Part shown: positions 9,529 to 19,247 of the stretch, one piece after another
Position numbering within the stretch: the first letter of the stretch is position 1
How the letters are laid out: each line of letters starts with the position of its first letter
Program-made: the position numbers and the translations under genes
Notes under the pieces: generated by a model
The model's input: the letters and a program-made list of their open reading frames with translations, nothing else
What the model was told of the DNA's origin: nothing
Databases searched by the model: none
Source: an uncultured Ruminococcus sp.
GTDB taxonomy: Bacteria > Bacillota > Clostridia > Oscillospirales > Ruminococcaceae
Length of the DNA stretch: 64,000 nt
Reading direction: 5' to 3'
NCBI GenBank assembly: GCA_947178575.1
Contig: CAMWYX010000008.1
Span: 1-64,000, forward strand

Positions 9529-10947
9529 TCATGCGTGAATTTTTTCATCAAATTTATTTTTTCTGCTTGCCCCCGAAACATCAACAGGATATTTTCCGGA
9601 AAAACAGCCTCTGCAGAAATCATCACTGTCAATGAGATTACAGAGCTTGTCCGCCGGAAGATATGCCAGCGAATCCGCACCTATAGCCTCGGCAATTTCC
9701 GATTCCGAACCGCAGCGGCTTGCTATGAGATTTTCCTCGCTTCCGATGTCCGTTCCGAAATAGCATGAATGGATAAACGGCGGTGACGATATGCGGACAT
9801 GAACTTCTTTCGCTCCTGCTTCACGCAGAAGTCTGATAATCCTTGCACTTGTAGTACCACGCACTATAGAATCATCTATCATGATTACACGTTTTCCGGC
9901 AACGCTTTCACGGACGGCATTGAGTTTTATTTTTACCGCACTTTCACGCTGATTCTGCTGGGGCTGTATAAAGCTTCTGCCTATGTATTTATTCTTTATA
10001 AATCCTATTCCATACGGAATACCGCTTTTTTCGGCATATCCGAGAGCAGCGTCAAGTCCGGAATCCGGTACGCCTATGACTATATCAGCATCAACAGGAC
10101 AGCAGTCCGCAAGTATTCTTCCGGCACGCACTCTCGCACCGTGAACGGATATTCCTTCAATTACGGAATCAGGACGTGCAAAATATATATATTCAAAAAT
10201 ACAGATACTTTTTTTCTTTTTTACGTGAGTACGTATGGATTTAATTTCTCCGCCACTGAAAACAACTATTTCACCGGCTTCAACATCACGTATAAATTCA
10301 GCTCCGACCGTTTCGAGCGCACATGATTCCGATGCCGTGACGTATGCACCGTCAGACGTCTTTCCGATACAAAGCGGTCGGAATCCGTCAGGGTCACGGA
10401 ATGCTATAAGTTTCTGTGCCGTCATGATTATGCACGAATACGCACCTTTTATTTCAGGCATTGCACGCTCAACGGCTTCTTCCGTAGAATGACATTTAAG
10501 ACGTTCACGCACAATGGCATATGCGATTGCTTCCGTATCGGACGTACCGTGAAATATTGCACCGGAAAGTTCAAATTCCCGTCTGAGTTCGGCGGCATTT
10601 ATGAGATTTCCGTTATGGACAAGTGCAAGATTTCCCTTGACGTGCCGTATAACAAGAGGCTGTATATTATTCGGATTTTTACCCCCGAAAGTGGAGTATC
10701 TCACGTGACCTACAGCAGAATTTCCTTTTCCGAGGTGTCCGATTTCCTCACGGCTGAAAACGTCCGAGACAAGACCGTCCGCACGTCTGTGACTGAACAC
10801 GCCGTCATCATTTACCGCAATTCCGCAGCTTTCCTGACCACGGTGCTGCAAGGCATACAATCCGAAATAGGTACTTAATGCCACATCTGCCGTCTTTTCC
10901 TCATAAATGCCGAAAACTCCGCATTCTTCATGAATTTCATTAAACAT
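9529..10947 (-). CDS. purF: Amidophosphoribosyltransferase
   Basis: 472 aa. It catalyses the first committed step of purine synthesis, converting PRPP and glutamine to phosphoribosylamine. The short propeptide MFNEIHEE precedes the catalytic Cys9 (CGVFGIY), so autoprocessing is expected. The PRPP-binding loop is VIMIDDSIVRGTTS (about 354-367). Cysteines near 249, 394, 444 and 447 match the [4Fe-4S]-containing Bacillus-type enzyme. Its position is unusual: it lies in a nitrogen operon rather than a pur cluster, 17 nt after the ANTAR regulator gene. The shared theme is glutamine as substrate. Confidence 0.95.
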   Translation of the reverse strand: MFNEIHEECGVFGIYEEKTADVALSTYFGLYALQHRGQESCGIAVNDDGVFSHRRADGLVSDVFSREEIGHLGKGNSAVGHVRYSTFGGKNPNNIQPLVIRHVKGNLALVHNGNLINAAELRREFELSGAIFHGTSDTEAIAYAIVRERLKCHSTEEAVERAMPEIKGAYSCIIMTAQKLIAFRDPDGFRPLCIGKTSDGAYVTASESCALETVGAEFIRDVEAGEIVVFSGGEIKSIRTHVKKKKSICIFEYIYFARPDSVIEGISVHGARVRAGRILADCCPVDADIVIGVPDSGLDAALGYAEKSGIPYGIGFIKNKYIGRSFIQPQQNQRESAVKIKLNAVRESVAGKRVIMIDDSIVRGTTSARIIRLLREAGAKEVHVRISSPPFIHSCYFGTDIGSEENLIASRCGSESEIAEAIGADSLAYLPADKLCNLIDSDDFCRGCFSGKYPVDVSGASRKNKFDEKIHA

Positions 10948-10964
10948 AGTTCAGGACTCCCAAA

Positions 10965-11546
10965 TTACATATACTGCTCTGCTATTCTTTCGATTATCTC
11001 AGATGCCACAATTATTTTTTTCTTCCGGTTCTTCATGGCATACTGTTCTATATATGAATGTGCTTCATCTTCCGTCATATTCCTGTACTGCATAAGCCGG
11101 AATTTAGCCTTGTCTATTAGCTTTATATCCTCGATTTTACGCTCAAGCCTTACTGTTTCCTCATAAAGTGCATATGAACGCCGTATGGAAATATTGACCG
11201 CTTTTATCACCTGATACAGAATCTGTTTTGAAAACGGCTTCGCCATAAGTATAATATCGCTTCTGTCAGCTCTTGAGCTGACTTTTTCATAACTATCGCT
11301 TTTTATAAGTACAACACAGCTTGCGGCGGTTATTTCGGAAACGTATTCCGCCAGTTCGATTCCGGTTTCGTCTGAAAGCGGACTGTTTATAAGTACAAGT
11401 TCAAATCCACGGTTTGTACTGAGTATCTCACGGGCGTGCTGTGCCGTTTCAGCTATTGTAACCTGACAGTTGAATGATTCTTTTATAAAAGCCGAAAGCA
11501 TATCCGCCGCCGAACTGCTGCTTGAAATTACAATAACATTTTCCAA
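10965..11546 (-). CDS. ANTAR-domain antitermination regulator with pseudo-receiver (NitR/AmiR-like)
   Basis: 193 aa. Residues about 1-117 fold like a CheY receiver, but the N-terminal acidic pair is replaced by a Ser run (VIVISSSSS) and the phosphoacceptor position is Asn54 (LVLINSPLSDETG). Lys103 (MAKPF) is kept. A helical linker leads to an ANTAR domain (about 134-190) with IDKAKFRLM and MTEDEAHSYIEQYAM, the RNA-binding signature. ANTAR proteins bind paired hairpins with A1/G4 hexaloops and prevent terminator formation. Loss of Asp implies control by ligand or partner protein, as in AmiR/AmiC, rather than phosphorylation. It sits between a GSI-like gene and purF. Candidate targets are the leaders at 18982-19038 and 19288-19340. 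From memory, a glnA-nitR pair is known in solventogenic clostridia. Confidence 0.9.
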   Translation of the reverse strand: MENVIVISSSSSAADMLSAFIKESFNCQVTIAETAQHAREILSTNRGFELVLINSPLSDETGIELAEYVSEITAASCVVLIKSDSYEKVSSRADRSDIILMAKPFSKQILYQVIKAVNISIRRSYALYEETVRLERKIEDIKLIDKAKFRLMQYRNMTEDEAHSYIEQYAMKNRKKKIIVASEIIERIAEQYM

Positions 11547-11558
11547 AGTGAACCTCCG

Positions 11559-12854
11559 TCACAGACTGTAGAAATATTTTTTATCTTCATACAGCTCTTT
11601 GTCATACTCCGAAGAATATTCTTTCCATTCAGATTTTGCGCTCTCCACAACTGTATCAATTACGCACTGCGGAACATATCTTTTCAGAAATTCCGAATTT
11701 TCTGCTGTCTGAGCAGCTTCGAGAAGATTTTCCGGAAGTGTTTCATAACATCTGCAATCGGGGTCAAATTTTTCAGCCATTCCGAACTTATTTTCAATTC
11801 CCTCCATTGCAGAATATATCAGAAGTCCGAATACAAAATACGGATTGCATACGCAGTCAGGCGCACGGAGTACAACAGGAGCTTCATCAATGTTATTTAT
11901 ATTAAGCTTGACAAGCTGTTCCTGCTCCTCGTCCGACCATGTAATATATCTCGGGCGTGAAAATTCACCGAAACGACTGTACGAATTTACAGTTGAATTT
12001 GTAAACACTGTGTATTCACGGATAAATTTCATTATTCCGGCAGCAGACATTTTAACGGCTTCCGAGTTGTCGGAATCAGTATCGTTGTTGAAAAAATCGC
12101 TGTCACGGAAAACATTCACGCCAATGTGCATACCGTTTCCATAATCGTTGCGAAACGGCTTCGGCATGAAACTTGCGTGTATGCCATGCTGTTCGGCTAT
12201 TGATTTTACTGCGGATTTGAAACTCAGAAAAGTATCGGCGGCCTTAAGTGCGGACGATGCATTGAAATCTATTTCATGCTGTCCGTGACCGGCTTCGTGA
12301 CGTGAAGACACGGGGTGTATGCCCATCTGTTCAAGAGTGAAACATACATCACGGCGGAAATTTTCGCCCTTGTCGTCGGGAGCTGTATCGCAATATCCTG
12401 CGTAATCATGCGGAATCTTCGTCGGCATACCGCTTTCATCATTCCGGAAAAGCATAAATTCGCTCGACGTTCCGAACCGGAAACACCAGCCCTTGCCGAG
12501 TGCCGTTTTTACCGCCTGTTTAAGAAAATACCTTCCGTCACCTTCAAACGGAGTACCGTCACCGTATCTGATATAGCAGAACATACGTATAACACGCCCG
12601 TGCTGGGGTCTCCACGGCAGAACACGCATAGTCTGAGAATCCGGATATAAATACAAATCCCGTCCGCCTGCCATTCCGAACCCGAATATCTTTTTTGCCG
12701 TAATCCTGACACCATGTTCAAAAACCGCTGTCATTTCGGACGAAAGAACAGATATATTTTTAAGTGAACCCTTTAAGTCACAAAACGTAAGCTTTACAAA
12801 TTTCACATCGTTTTCATCAATATATTGCAGAACCTCATTTTCCGTATAAATCAT
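11559..12854 (-). CDS. Type I glutamine synthetase-like protein with altered active site
   Basis: 431 aa. I chose ATG at 12854 because AGGGGGAG lies just upstream; an upstream in-frame start lacks this. The GSI fold is clear: LYLYPD (67-72), SEFMLF (131-136), GQHEIDF (191-197), FMPKPF (229-234), GNGMH (239-243), NSTVNSYSR (286-294) and CNPYF (336-340). Key catalytic segments are altered. DGSS (the Asp-bearing loop) reads FGMAGG, the flap Glu segment GYEAP reads EFSRP, and NRSPLIRIP, with substrate-binding Arg, reads EEQEQLVKL. Metal-ligand Glu and His positions look kept. It probably does not make glutamine efficiently. A glutamine-sensing or regulatory role is an inference supported by its neighbour, the ANTAR regulator, and by the true synthetase GlnN encoded at 22935. 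Confidence 0.85.
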   Translation of the reverse strand: MIYTENEVLQYIDENDVKFVKLTFCDLKGSLKNISVLSSEMTAVFEHGVRITAKKIFGFGMAGGRDLYLYPDSQTMRVLPWRPQHGRVIRMFCYIRYGDGTPFEGDGRYFLKQAVKTALGKGWCFRFGTSSEFMLFRNDESGMPTKIPHDYAGYCDTAPDDKGENFRRDVCFTLEQMGIHPVSSRHEAGHGQHEIDFNASSALKAADTFLSFKSAVKSIAEQHGIHASFMPKPFRNDYGNGMHIGVNVFRDSDFFNNDTDSDNSEAVKMSAAGIMKFIREYTVFTNSTVNSYSRFGEFSRPRYITWSDEEQEQLVKLNINNIDEAPVVLRAPDCVCNPYFVFGLLIYSAMEGIENKFGMAEKFDPDCRCYETLPENLLEAAQTAENSEFLKRYVPQCVIDTVVESAKSEWKEYSSEYDKELYEDKKYFYSL

Positions 12855-12884
12855 AATTCTCCCCCTTTCAGCAGTCCGCAAAAA

Positions 12885-14369
12885 TTACAGATTGCTGTAT
12901 CCCATAAGATATTCATCAGTTTCACGGGCTGAATCCCTGCCCTCACGGATTGCACGCACGACAAGCGACTGACCGATATGCATATCCCCCGCTGTGAATA
13001 CCTTTTCGATATTTGTGGAAAATTTTCCGCCTGCTGTATTGACAGTGTTTCTGCTGTCCAGTTCAACGCCGAAAGCCTCAGCGACGTATGCCTGTGCGCC
13101 TGTAAATCCTGCGGCTATGAGACAGAGTTCACAGCTTATAATTTCCTCACTGCCCTCGATTTCTTTCGGAACCATTCTGCCCGATTCGGTATCTTTCACA
13201 AATTCAAGACGTACTGTTTTTACGGCTGTAAGATTATTTCCGTCGTCTTTTATAAATTCCTTTACAGTTGTACAGTATTTTCTCGGGTCGTTTCCGAATA
13301 CTGCTTCTGCTTCTTCCTGACCGTAATCTGTCTTGCATATTCTGGGATACTCCGGCCAAGGATTGTTGTCCGCACGTTCGTCGGGAAGTTTCGGCATCAT
13401 TTCAAGCTGAACAACCGATGCACAGCCGTGTCTTACAACAGTACCAACGCAGTCGTTTCCGGTATCTCCTCCGCCGATTACGACAACATTTTTTCCCTCT
13501 GCTGATATATAGTTATCGTCGGCAAGTGCGGAATCAAGCAGGCTTTTTGTGGTTGATTTGAGAAAATCGACCGCAAAATATATTCCGGAAGCGTCTCTGC
13601 CCTCCGCTTTTATATCACGGGGTTCAGACGAACCGCAGGCAAGAATTACCGCATCTGATTTTCCGAGTATCTCACCGGCTGATATATTATGACCTACATC
13701 GGCATTAGTGACGAACTTCACGCCCTCTGCTTTCATGATTTCAATACGGCGGTTGACGACCGATTTTTCCAGCTTCATATTCGGGATTCCGTACATAAGA
13801 AGTCCGCCTGCCCTGTCTGAACGCTCATAAACAGTAACAAAGTGTCCTCTTTTATTAAGCGTATCGGCTGCCGCAAGTCCTGCCGGTCCTGAACCGATAA
13901 CAGAAATTTTCTTACCGCTTCTGACTTTCGGGATTTCGGGTTTTATAAGACCGCTTCTGAATCCATATTCTATAATTGCGTTCTCGTTTTCCTTTACCGT
14001 AACCGGACTGCCGTTCAGTCCGCAGGTACAGGATTTTTCGCAGAGTGCTGGACAAACTCTTGATGTAAATTCCGGAAAATTATTTGTCATCAGAAGTCTT
14101 TCCAGTGCCTGCTCCTTATGGTCATGATAAAGCAAATCATTCCACTCCGGAATAAGATTGTTAAGCGGACAGCCCGAAATCATTCCGTTTATTGCCTTAC
14201 CGTTCTGACAGAACGGAACTCCGCAGTCCATACAGCGTGCCGCCTGAGCCTTTCTCTGCCTGTCTGTCAGCGGTTCGTGAAATTCGTTGTAATTCTTTAT
14301 ACGTTCCAACGGCTGAAACGCAGTATTGTCATTTCTTTCAAATTCAAGAAATCCTGTAGGCTTTCCCAT
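12885..14369 (-). CDS. gltD: Glutamate synthase, small (beta) subunit
   Basis: 494 aa. It passes electrons from NAD(P)H through FAD and iron-sulfur centres to GltB. The N-terminal ferredoxin-like region has clustered cysteines (CMDCGVPFC near 41-49, then GCPLNN, VCPALCEKSCTCG). An FAD Rossmann motif follows (VIGSGPAGLAAADTL) and an NAD(P)-binding motif (VVVIGGGDTGNDC). Length is typical. It starts 3 nt after the gltB stop, so translation is probably coupled. Confidence 0.96.
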   Translation of the reverse strand: MGKPTGFLEFERNDNTAFQPLERIKNYNEFHEPLTDRQRKAQAARCMDCGVPFCQNGKAINGMISGCPLNNLIPEWNDLLYHDHKEQALERLLMTNNFPEFTSRVCPALCEKSCTCGLNGSPVTVKENENAIIEYGFRSGLIKPEIPKVRSGKKISVIGSGPAGLAAADTLNKRGHFVTVYERSDRAGGLLMYGIPNMKLEKSVVNRRIEIMKAEGVKFVTNADVGHNISAGEILGKSDAVILACGSSEPRDIKAEGRDASGIYFAVDFLKSTTKSLLDSALADDNYISAEGKNVVVIGGGDTGNDCVGTVVRHGCASVVQLEMMPKLPDERADNNPWPEYPRICKTDYGQEEAEAVFGNDPRKYCTTVKEFIKDDGNNLTAVKTVRLEFVKDTESGRMVPKEIEGSEEIISCELCLIAAGFTGAQAYVAEAFGVELDSRNTVNTAGGKFSTNIEKVFTAGDMHIGQSLVVRAIREGRDSARETDEYLMGYSNL

Positions 14370-14372
14370 AAA

Positions 14373-17300
14373 TCAGCCCTCCTTCTTCGTAATATAGAAC
14401 GCTTCTATTTCAGCCTGTTCACTGCTCATTCCCTTTTCTTCAAGAGCAACGACTGTACTCTGTATCTTTGCATAGTCATGGGGAAGAACCTTCTTGAAAC
14501 TTCCGATATAGCTTGCGAAATCTTCAAGTATTCTTCCGGCTTTTTCTGAACCTGTGGCATTGTAATGCTCCTGAATGATATTTTTAAGTTCCATGATGTC
14601 GTATTTGTTTGTTACGGATTCAAGCGATACAAGAGATTTGTTTATTTTCATGTACAGATTTCTGTCCTCGTCAAGAACATACGCAATTCCGCCTGACATT
14701 CCGGCGGCGAAGTTCTTGCCGGTACGTCCGAGAATAACAACACGCCCGCCTGTCATATATTCACAGCCATGGTCGCCCGTACCCTCGCAGACTGCAACAG
14801 CTCCGGAATTTCTTACGCAGAATCTTTCACCTGCTATGCCGTTTATGAACGCCTTACCGCTTGTTGCACCGTAAAGAGCAACGTTTCCAGCAATGATATT
14901 GTCCTCCGCTCTGAATCCTGAATTTTCCGGCGGATAAAGTATAAGTTTTCCTCCCGAAAGACCTTTTCCGAAATAGTCGTTGCTGTCTCCGGAAAGTTCA
15001 AGCGTGAGACCTTTCGGAATGAATGCTCCGAAACTCTGACCACCGCTTCCGTGGCACTTTACGGTAAACGTATCGTCCGGAATTGCATGGTCTCCCCATT
15101 TTCTGGTAATTTCAGAACCGAAAAGCGTTCCGAACGCACGGTCTGTATTTTTAACGTTTATTTCGATTGTCTTTTTTGTTTTGTTTCTGAGAGCGGACTC
15201 AAATTCTTTAATCAGAACAGTTTCGTCAACCGTTTTTTCAAGTTCAAAATCGTAAATATCGGCAGGATTGAAACACTGTCCCGTTCCTGAATTTCCGAAA
15301 AGAATTTCGGAAAAATCAATATTTCCGCTTTCCGATTTTTTATAGAGCAGGTCTGTACGTCCGATGAGTTCGTCAACTGTACGTATACCAAGTTTTGCCA
15401 TGTATTCCCTGAGTTCCTGAGCGACGAAGTGCATGAAATTCACGATATATTCCGGTTTACCCTGAAAACGCTTTCTGAGTTCCGGATTCTGTGTAGCTAT
15501 TCCCATAGGACAGGTATCAAGATTGCAGACCCTCATCATAACACAGCCCATAGTTACAAGCGGAGCTGTTGCGAATCCGTATTCCTCCGCTCCGAGAAGT
15601 GCGGCAACAAGAACGTCACGTCCGGTCATGAGTTTGCCGTCTGTTTCAATAACAACACGTGTGCGGAGACCGTTCATTATAAGCGACTGGTGAGCTTCGG
15701 CAAGACCGATTTCCCAAGGCAGACCGGCGTTATATATCGAACTTCTCGGGGCTGCACCTGTTCCGCCGTCATATCCGGAAATCAGAATAACCTGTGCGCC
15801 TGCCTTTGCAACTCCGGCTGCAACTGTTCCGACACCTGCTTCCGAAACGAGCTTAACCGAAATTCTTGCGTTCTTGTTTGAATTTTTCAGGTCGTATATA
15901 AGCTGAGCCAAATCCTCGATTGAATAAATATCATGATGCGGAGGCGGTGAAATAAGTCCTACTCCTGCCGTTGAATGACGTGTTTTTGCAATCCACGGAT
16001 AAACCTTTCCGCCCGGAAGATGACCGCCCTCACCGGGCTTAGCACCCTGAGCCATTTTTATCTGTATCTCCTTTGCTGATACAAGATATTCGCTTGTAAC
16101 GCCGAAACGTCCGGAGGCAACCTGCTTTATTGCGGAACATCTGTCTGAGCGCAGTCTCTCCGGAGATTCTCCGCCCTCGCCGGAATTGGATTTTCCGCCG
16201 ATACTGTTCATTGCAACCGCCATACATTCGTGAGCTTCCTGAGAAATAGAACCGTATGACATTGCGCCGGTCTTGAAACGGTGGCATATACTTTCAACTG
16301 ATTCGACTTCATCAAGAGAGATTCCGCCGTTTTCGTCAAATCTGAAATCAAGGAGACTTCTGAGCGTGAGTTCATTATCCTCACGGTTGACAGCTGATGA
16401 ATATTTTTTGTAAATCTCATAATCTCCGGTTCTTGTCGCCTGCTGTAGAAAATGTATTGTTTCCGGAGTATAGAGGTGGTCACTTTTTCCGGAACGGAGC
16501 TTATGACTTCCGGAGCTTTCAAGTTCACGGTTTACGTGAAGTCCGAGCGGGTCGAATGCCGCATTATGCAGATTCTCCGTGCGTCTGCTTATATCTTTAA
16601 GAGTGATGCCGCCGATACGGCTTACAGTTCCACGGAAATATCTGTCAATAACATCTGCGGAGATTCCGACCGCTTCAAACAGCTTTGAACCCTGATACGA
16701 CTGAATCGTCGATATTCCCATTTTTGACGCAATTTTTACGATTCCGTGAAGTATTCCGTTATTATAGTCGGCTTCCGCAGCGTAGAAATCCTTGTCGAGC
16801 ATACCGGTATTGATAAGGTCACGAATAGTAGCCTGTGCAAGATACGGATTAACAGCACACGCACCGTATCCTAAAAGTGTGGCAAAATGATGAACTTCTC
16901 TCGGCTCTGCACTTTCGAGGATAATCGCCACGGCAGTACGCTTTTTGGTCGATACAAGATGCTGCTGTAATGCCGCAACCGCTAAAAGAGACGGAATAGC
17001 AGCACGGTATTCGTCAACGTCCCTGTCAGAAAGAATAAGTATATTTGCGCCGTCCCGATAGGCTTTGTCGGCATCTATGAAAAGACGTTCGATAGCACGT
17101 TCAAGGGACGTTCCTATATAATAAGTAATCGGAATAACAGCCGTTTTCAGACCGTCAACTTTCATGCTTTTGATTTTAAGCATATCTGTACTGGTGAGAA
17201 TAGGATTCTCAACTTTGAGAACATGACAGTTTTCGGGTTTTTCCTCAAGAATATTTCCGTCCTCGCCGATGTATGTGCTTGTATCTGTAACGATTTCCTC

Positions 17301-18899
17301 ACGGATAGCATCAAAAGGCGGATTCGTAACCTGTGCGAACAACTGCCGGAAATAATTGAAAAGCGGAGGATTCCCGCTGTCAAGCGGAGGAAGCGGAATA
17401 TCTGAACCCATGGAAGCTATCGGTTCTGCTCCGTTTTCAGCCATAGGCAGAATACTTGTCCGTATATCCTCATAGCTGTAGCCGAATGCTTTCTGAAGTT
17501 TTTCAAGTTCCTCGTGAGTATATGACTGAACACCCTTATTCGGAATATGAAGTTCATTGAGCTTTACAAGATTGCGGTCAAGCCATTCGCCGTAGGGCTG
17601 ACGTGATGCATAACTGCTTTTGATTTCGTCATCATCAATAAGGCGTTTCTGCTTTGTATCGGCAAGAAGCATTTTTCCCGGACGGAGACGGTCTTTTTTC
17701 ACAATCATTTCCGGCGGAATATCAATACAGCCCGTTTCAGATGAAAGAACTAAAAATCCGTCAGAAGTAAGGCAGTATCTTGACGGACGGAGACCGTTTC
17801 TGTCAAGAACAGCACCCATAACATCACCATCGGAAAACAGAATTGATGCCGGACCGTCCCATGGTTCCATCATTGTTGCGTAATACTGGTAGAAATCGTG
17901 TTTTTCCTGAGAAATTGTACGGTTGTTCTTCCACGGTTCGGGAATCGTAATCATCACGGCAAGAGGCAGAGGCATTCCGGACATCACCATAAATTCAAGA
18001 GCATTGTCAAGTCTTGCGGAATCAGAACCGTTTACATTGATAGCCGGAAGAATTTTGCTCATATCATCGCCGAAAGCTTCACAGTGGACAGTTTCTTCAC
18101 GTGCCAGCATTTTATCGGCGTTTCCGGTGATAGTGTTGATTTCTCCGTTGTGAACAATGAGCCGGTTCGGGTGAGCTTTCTGCCAGCTCGGCTGTGTATT
18201 CGTGGAAAAACGGCTGTGAACCATTGCAATTGCCGATATGAAATTATCGTCCTGCAAATCGCTGTAGAATTTTCTGAGTTCATCAACGAGGAACATTCCT
18301 TTATATACAATAGTACGGCTCGACAACGAACATACATAAGTATTTTCGTTTGCCTGTTCAAAGATACGTCTTGCGATGTATAGTTTACGGTCAAATTCAA
18401 GACCTTTTCCGCAGTCATAGGGACGTTTTACAAATCCCTGCATGATGAACGGCATACTGTCAACAGCTTTTTGTCCGAGTACAGACGGATTTGACGGAAC
18501 TTCCCTCCAGCCGAGAAATTCCATTCCCTGTTTTTTCAGGATTATCTCGAACATTTTTTTAGCCTGATTGCGTTTGAGTTCACTCTGCGGAAAAAAGAAC
18601 ATTCCTATACCGAAATCGCCGTCATTTCCGATACTGAAACCAAGTTCAGAAGTTTTATCCCTGAAAAAACCGCACGGTATCTGTGAAAGTATACCTACAC
18701 CGTCGCCTGTTTTTCCCTCCGCATCTTTTCCGGCACGATGTTCAAGCTTTTCGACTATAGTCAGTGCGTCCTGAACAACACGCCTTGACTTTTCGCCGTT
18801 TATGTTGACAACCGCACCTATACCGCAGTTATCATGTTCAAACTGAGGACGATAAAGCCCCTGTCCTTCAAATGGATTTTCTTTTCTGAAATTGTCCAT
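14373..18899 (-). CDS. gltB: Glutamate synthase, large (alpha) subunit
   Basis: About 1508 aa. It converts glutamine and 2-oxoglutarate to two glutamates. I chose ATG at 18899, which has AGAGGT about 9 nt upstream. A propeptide of about 24 residues precedes the catalytic Cys of the class II amidotransferase domain (HDNCGIGAV). The central FMN-binding barrel includes GSISQEAHE and the ammonia-tunnel region SPERLRSD. The [3Fe-4S] cysteines lie in CVMMRVCNLDTCPMG. The C-terminal GXGXG beta-helix domain has GGRVVILGRTG. First gene of a six-gene operon; its leader carries the ANTAR-type attenuator at 18982-19038. Confidence 0.97.
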   Translation of the reverse strand: MDNFRKENPFEGQGLYRPQFEHDNCGIGAVVNINGEKSRRVVQDALTIVEKLEHRAGKDAEGKTGDGVGILSQIPCGFFRDKTSELGFSIGNDGDFGIGMFFFPQSELKRNQAKKMFEIILKKQGMEFLGWREVPSNPSVLGQKAVDSMPFIMQGFVKRPYDCGKGLEFDRKLYIARRIFEQANENTYVCSLSSRTIVYKGMFLVDELRKFYSDLQDDNFISAIAMVHSRFSTNTQPSWQKAHPNRLIVHNGEINTITGNADKMLAREETVHCEAFGDDMSKILPAINVNGSDSARLDNALEFMVMSGMPLPLAVMITIPEPWKNNRTISQEKHDFYQYYATMMEPWDGPASILFSDGDVMGAVLDRNGLRPSRYCLTSDGFLVLSSETGCIDIPPEMIVKKDRLRPGKMLLADTKQKRLIDDDEIKSSYASRQPYGEWLDRNLVKLNELHIPNKGVQSYTHEELEKLQKAFGYSYEDIRTSILPMAENGAEPIASMGSDIPLPPLDSGNPPLFNYFRQLFAQVTNPPFDAIREEIVTDTSTYIGEDGNILEEKPENCHVLKVENPILTSTDMLKIKSMKVDGLKTAVIPITYYIGTSLERAIERLFIDADKAYRDGANILILSDRDVDEYRAAIPSLLAVAALQQHLVSTKKRTAVAIILESAEPREVHHFATLLGYGACAVNPYLAQATIRDLINTGMLDKDFYAAEADYNNGILHGIVKIASKMGISTIQSYQGSKLFEAVGISADVIDRYFRGTVSRIGGITLKDISRRTENLHNAAFDPLGLHVNRELESSGSHKLRSGKSDHLYTPETIHFLQQATRTGDYEIYKKYSSAVNREDNELTLRSLLDFRFDENGGISLDEVESVESICHRFKTGAMSYGSISQEAHECMAVAMNSIGGKSNSGEGGESPERLRSDRCSAIKQVASGRFGVTSEYLVSAKEIQIKMAQGAKPGEGGHLPGGKVYPWIAKTRHSTAGVGLISPPPHHDIYSIEDLAQLIYDLKNSNKNARISVKLVSEAGVGTVAAGVAKAGAQVILISGYDGGTGAAPRSSIYNAGLPWEIGLAEAHQSLIMNGLRTRVVIETDGKLMTGRDVLVAALLGAEEYGFATAPLVTMGCVMMRVCNLDTCPMGIATQNPELRKRFQGKPEYIVNFMHFVAQELREYMAKLGIRTVDELIGRTDLLYKKSESGNIDFSEILFGNSGTGQCFNPADIYDFELEKTVDETVLIKEFESALRNKTKKTIEINVKNTDRAFGTLFGSEITRKWGDHAIPDDTFTVKCHGSGGQSFGAFIPKGLTLELSGDSNDYFGKGLSGGKLILYPPENSGFRAEDNIIAGNVALYGATSGKAFINGIAGERFCVRNSGAVAVCEGTGDHGCEYMTGGRVVILGRTGKNFAAGMSGGIAYVLDEDRNLYMKINKSLVSLESVTNKYDIMELKNIIQEHYNATGSEKAGRILEDFASYIGSFKKVLPHDYAKIQSTVVALEEKGMSSEQAEIEAFYITKKEG

Positions 18900-18981
18900 T
18901 ACAGTAACACCTCTCATTTTTTATTTATTTTTATGCTTAACTCTCCCCGTTCAGCCCCATTGCTGAAACATTACATATAAG

Positions 18982-19038
18982 CAAAAAAATAAAGAACGTC
19001 CGCAACAGACAAAAAGCCCGTCATGAACGTCCTTGTTC
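18982..19038 (-). promoter_or_regulatory. ANTAR-type attenuator in the gltB leader (hairpin overlapping terminator)
   Basis: At the expected 5' end of the minus-strand transcript is GAAC-AAGGAC-GTTC (19038 to 19025). This is a 4-bp hairpin with a hexaloop having A at position 1 and G at position 4, the ANTAR recognition pattern. Starting from the loop, AAGGACGTTCATGACGGGC (19034-19016) pairs with 19010-18992 around a TTTTT loop. The stem is 19 positions with one mismatch and several G-T pairs, followed by a TATTTTTTT tract. The two structures are mutually exclusive. Only one A1/G4 hairpin is evident, whereas described ANTAR targets usually have two. Confidence 0.75.
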
Positions 19039-19044
19039 TGTATC

Positions 19045-19073
19045 ATTCTATCACACAATAACAAAAATGTCAA
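19045..19073 (-). promoter_or_regulatory. Sigma-A promoter of the gltB operon
   Basis: On the minus strand, TTGACA (19068-19073) and TAGAAT (19045-19050) have a 17-bp spacer. The start site should fall near 19038, placing the ANTAR-type hairpin at the very 5' end of the RNA. The intervening 19074-19247 is AT-rich and holds a small palindrome (19146-19158). Confidence 0.85.
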
Positions 19074-19145
19074 GACCTGAAATATAATTCATTGATATTC
19101 AACAATTTTTTACTCATTATATTTAATAATATTGTGATATTACTC

Positions 19146-19158
19146 TCTGATTATCAGA
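19146..19158. promoter_or_regulatory. Possible operator palindrome between divergent nitrogen promoters
   Basis: TCTGAT and ATCAGA arms are separated by one base in the spacer between the gltB and amtB promoters. A short palindrome can occur by chance in such AT-rich sequence, so this is weak. Confidence 0.25.
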
Positions 19159-19247
19159 AAATATATTCGGGTTAGTATAATATACACTTATTTTTTGCGT
19201 ATTTATCCAAAAGAAACTGTGCATAACATAAAAATTGCAAAAAGGGG

